A stretch of DNA of 64,000 nt from Planctomycetota bacterium. GTDB taxonomy: Bacteria; Planctomycetota; UBA1135; GCA-002686595. This document shows, in pieces, positions 62,021-64,000 of this stretch. Each line of letters starts with the position of its first letter. The stretch's first letter is position 1. Position numbers and translations under genes: made by a program. The stretch is taken from contig JADLBP010000323.1 of the NCBI GenBank assembly GCA_020847695.1, forward strand, positions 1 through 64,000. Direction: 5' to 3'. The notes beneath the pieces are model-generated. The model saw nothing but the letters and a program-made list of their open reading frames with translations. It was not told the DNA's origin and did no database searches.

Positions 62021-64000
62021 CTACAGGGGCTCGTGTTCCGACGAACGTCGGCGCTCGAGGATCCGAAGGTACTCCTCCGGATGGTGGTGACGCAGCTCCT
62101 TGCGCGAGATGCGTCCGTTCAGCCACACCCAGCTCATCGGGAAGTTCCCGGGGCGCAGGTGGACGTGATACATGTGCCAGATGATGATCGCGAGGAAGGC
62201 GAGCGTCGCTTCGAAGCCGTGCACCACGCGGCACACGTCGAACGTCCAGCTCGGCATCCAATCGAGGAACCAATCGGGGCGCCAGAGGATCGCGCCGCTC
62301 GCGATCATCACGAAGTTGCCCCACACGACCGCGCCGTACTCGAGCTTCTCGACCAGCCCGTAGCGGCCGAGCGCAGGACGCTCGTCGAACTTCAGCCAAG
62401 GCCAGCGCTCGAAGAGCTTCTTGAACCAGCCGCGCCGCGCCATCCACGCGGTTAGGCCGAGATTGAACATCACCTCGCCGATGAAGTCGGTGATGTCGCG
62501 CGGCGTGAAGATCATCAGCTTGAGCCACTTGCGCATGCGGCTCGAGATCAGGATCGCGGCGACGTGCCAGAGCGAGAGCCCGATCAGCCCGTACGCGGCG
62601 ATGCGGTGCAGCTGGCTGCGCAGCTTGAAGCCACCCTCGAGGTCGATGATGCGCTGCATCCACTCGGAGTCGTGCAGGAACACCGGCAGTCCGGTCAGCA
62701 CGAGCAGCGAGAACGAGGTGACGAGGATCGCGTGCTGGATCCGGCCGTGGAACGTCATCCGCTCGAACGCTTCGTGCGGCGACACCAGACGATCCTCGTC
62801 CGGCCACGCGCGCGGGTCGACGTGCTCGGTCTCCTTCGGGCCCCAACCCATCCGCAAGCGTAGGCGACCGAAAAGGTCGATGACGACCAGCAGGATGAAC
62901 GCGCCGATCACGCCGCCGAGCAGCACCGCGTAGATCCGCTTGACCCACCACGGCACCGGGTTCTCCTTCTCGCCTTCGACGGAGTGCACCGGGACCTGCG
63001 AGAACGCCGCGCCCGCGTTCGGGTGGCAGTTGCCGCAGGTTTGATCGAGGTTCGCCGCGTGGACCGACGAGCGCGGATCGGTCGACGGGAAGATGTCGTG
63101 GAAGCCGTGGCACGACGCGCAGTTCGCGGCGCCTTGCTCGCCGAACGCGGCGGCGATGCCGTGGTAGGAGCTGCCCCACGAGCTGCGCGCGCTCTGCTTG
63201 AAGCCGTAGCGAGTCGCGAGCTCGCTGTCGTTGTGGCAACGCGCGCAGGTGTCGGCGACCAGGCTCGGCGAAACGCTCGAGTTCGCTTGAGATGGACCCT
63301 GGACGGCGTGCTCGCGGTGGCAGTCGGTGCACACCGGCACGTCCTTGCCGCCCTTCTCGAAGTCCTCTCCGTGCACACCGGCGAGGTAGCTCTTCAAGAT
63401 CCCCATGTGGCACGACCCGCAGGTGTGCGGGATCTGCATCCGCGAGGTCGGCGCGGTCGGATCCGCGACCTTCTTGACGTCGTGGCCGCCGTGGCACGAC
63501 GCGCAGGTCGCGGTGACGATCAAGCCGTCGTTGCGCAGCGCGAGCCCGTGCGCGCTGGTCTCGTACTGCGAGACCTTCGCGCCGCCAGGAGCCGGGTGTT
63601 CCGCGCTCGGGTTCGGCTTGTGGCACGACTCGCAGGTGTCGGGCAGGTTGAGCGGATGGGTCCGCGAATCCGGGTTCTTCGCGCTCTGCGCCTCGTGCGC
63701 GCCGTGGCAGTTCACGCAGGTCGCCGCGGGACTGCCGTTGCCCGGATCGCCGGCGTGCACGCTCTGTTGCCAGTGCTTCGCCGAGTCGCCGTGGCAGGTC
63801 GCGCAACCGACCGGCTTCGCGTCAGCGAGCCCGATGTCGTGCGGCGTGTGGCAGTTCGCGCACCGATCGGAATTCTCCGCGTGGGCGCTCTTCGCGAACG
63901 CGAGCTCCTGGTCGGCGTGACATGCGACACAGGACGCGGGCGGCACCGGACGCGCGTGCTCGTCTTCGGTCGGATCGTAGGTCGCGAGCGCGGTGTGGCA
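62021..64000 (-). CDS. Multiheme cytochrome fused to a membrane b-type cytochrome, 5' end outside window
   Basis: The minus-strand frame is open to base 64000, where it begins with Cys-His, the end of a probable heme motif, so the N-terminus is missing. The GTG at 63946 is internal. Eleven complete CXXCH motifs are visible (CVACH, CANCH, CATCH, CVNCH, CESCH, CASCH, CGSCH, CTDCH, CARCH, CASCH, CGNCH). A membrane part of ~340 residues follows with a hinge helix (IYAVLLGGVIGAFILLVVIDLFG) and four more helices carrying His (RIQHAILVTSFSLLVLTG, QLHRIAAYGLIGLSLWHVAAI, VVHGFEATLAFLAIIIWHMYHVHL). Same architecture as the downstream gene; probably one complex. Confidence 0.92.
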   Translation of the reverse strand, partial: CHTALATYDPTEDEHARPVPPASCVACHADQELAFAKSAHAENSDRCANCHTPHDIGLADAKPVGCATCHGDSAKHWQQSVHAGDPGNGSPAATCVNCHGAHEAQSAKNPDSRTHPLNLPDTCESCHKPNPSAEHPAPGGAKVSQYETSAHGLALRNDGLIVTATCASCHGGHDVKKVADPTAPTSRMQIPHTCGSCHMGILKSYLAGVHGEDFEKGGKDVPVCTDCHREHAVQGPSQANSSVSPSLVADTCARCHNDSELATRYGFKQSARSSWGSSYHGIAAAFGEQGAANCASCHGFHDIFPSTDPRSSVHAANLDQTCGNCHPNAGAAFSQVPVHSVEGEKENPVPWWVKRIYAVLLGGVIGAFILLVVIDLFGRLRLRMGWGPKETEHVDPRAWPDEDRLVSPHEAFERMTFHGRIQHAILVTSFSLLVLTGLPVFLHDSEWMQRIIDLEGGFKLRSQLHRIAAYGLIGLSLWHVAAILISSRMRKWLKLMIFTPRDITDFIGEVMFNLGLTAWMARRGWFKKLFERWPWLKFDERPALGRYGLVEKLEYGAVVWGNFVMIASGAILWRPDWFLDWMPSWTFDVCRVVHGFEATLAFLAIIIWHMYHVHLRPGNFPMSWVWLNGRISRKELRHHHPEEYLRILERRRSSEHEPL

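Overview
The window is high-GC bacterial DNA (around 70% by eye) with tightly packed genes, lipobox signals and an outer-membrane barrel, so the cell is Gram-negative. The FG-GAP protein at the left end, with its secreted C-terminal domain, and the many multiheme cytochromes resemble uncultured marine Planctomycetota (Poly30-like lineages). That assignment is an inference from gene style. No rRNA, tRNA or CRISPR array was seen.

Layout. 1-18 kb is mostly housekeeping and envelope genes: a partial DUF2238 membrane protein, an FG-GAP secreted protein, a nucleotide-sugar dehydrogenase/epimerase pair, a large lipoprotein, an ACT protein with an RluA-type enzyme, an ECF sigma/anti-sigma pair, lipoyl synthase, PnuC-NadR, and DoxX with a MarR regulator sharing an exact palindrome. 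18-24 kb holds a WYL regulator fused to a Cdd1-like domain, a VOC protein, NDH-2 and secreted proteins. 23.6-28.1 kb carries a radical SAM/SPASM maturase translationally coupled to a small protein with nine cysteines, seven of them in D-x-x-C, next to an ABC exporter. This is the best candidate for an undescribed peptide-modification system. 28.3-32.2 kb encodes pyruvate dehydrogenase E1alpha, E1beta and E2. 32.2-34.3 kb is a foreign-looking P-loop ATPase gene abutting a broken sigma-factor gene. 34.3-42.1 kb has a DUF2442 protein, membrane proteins, a DUF4388 protein, MsrBA and a divergent histidine kinase/NtrC-type pair.

42.2-64 kb is mainly a respiratory cytochrome region. A beta-barrel overlaps a 13-heme lipoprotein and is followed by a decaheme OmcA/MtrC-like lipoprotein; together they look like an outer-membrane electron conduit. 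A tetraheme c554-like protein, then a Rieske/cytochrome b6/subunit IV complex and 9-, 18- and 10-heme cytochromes follow. Two very large fusions of multiheme domains with membrane b-type cytochromes lie on the opposite strand; the second runs off the window. About 93 CXXCH motifs are visible. The Rieske and subunit IV proteins both start with a small domain resembling the N-terminal domain of DAHP synthase, and the b subunit has Asn where the fourth heme-ligand His is expected. A toxin-antitoxin-like pair and a chimeric gene remnant sit between the two cytochrome blocks.
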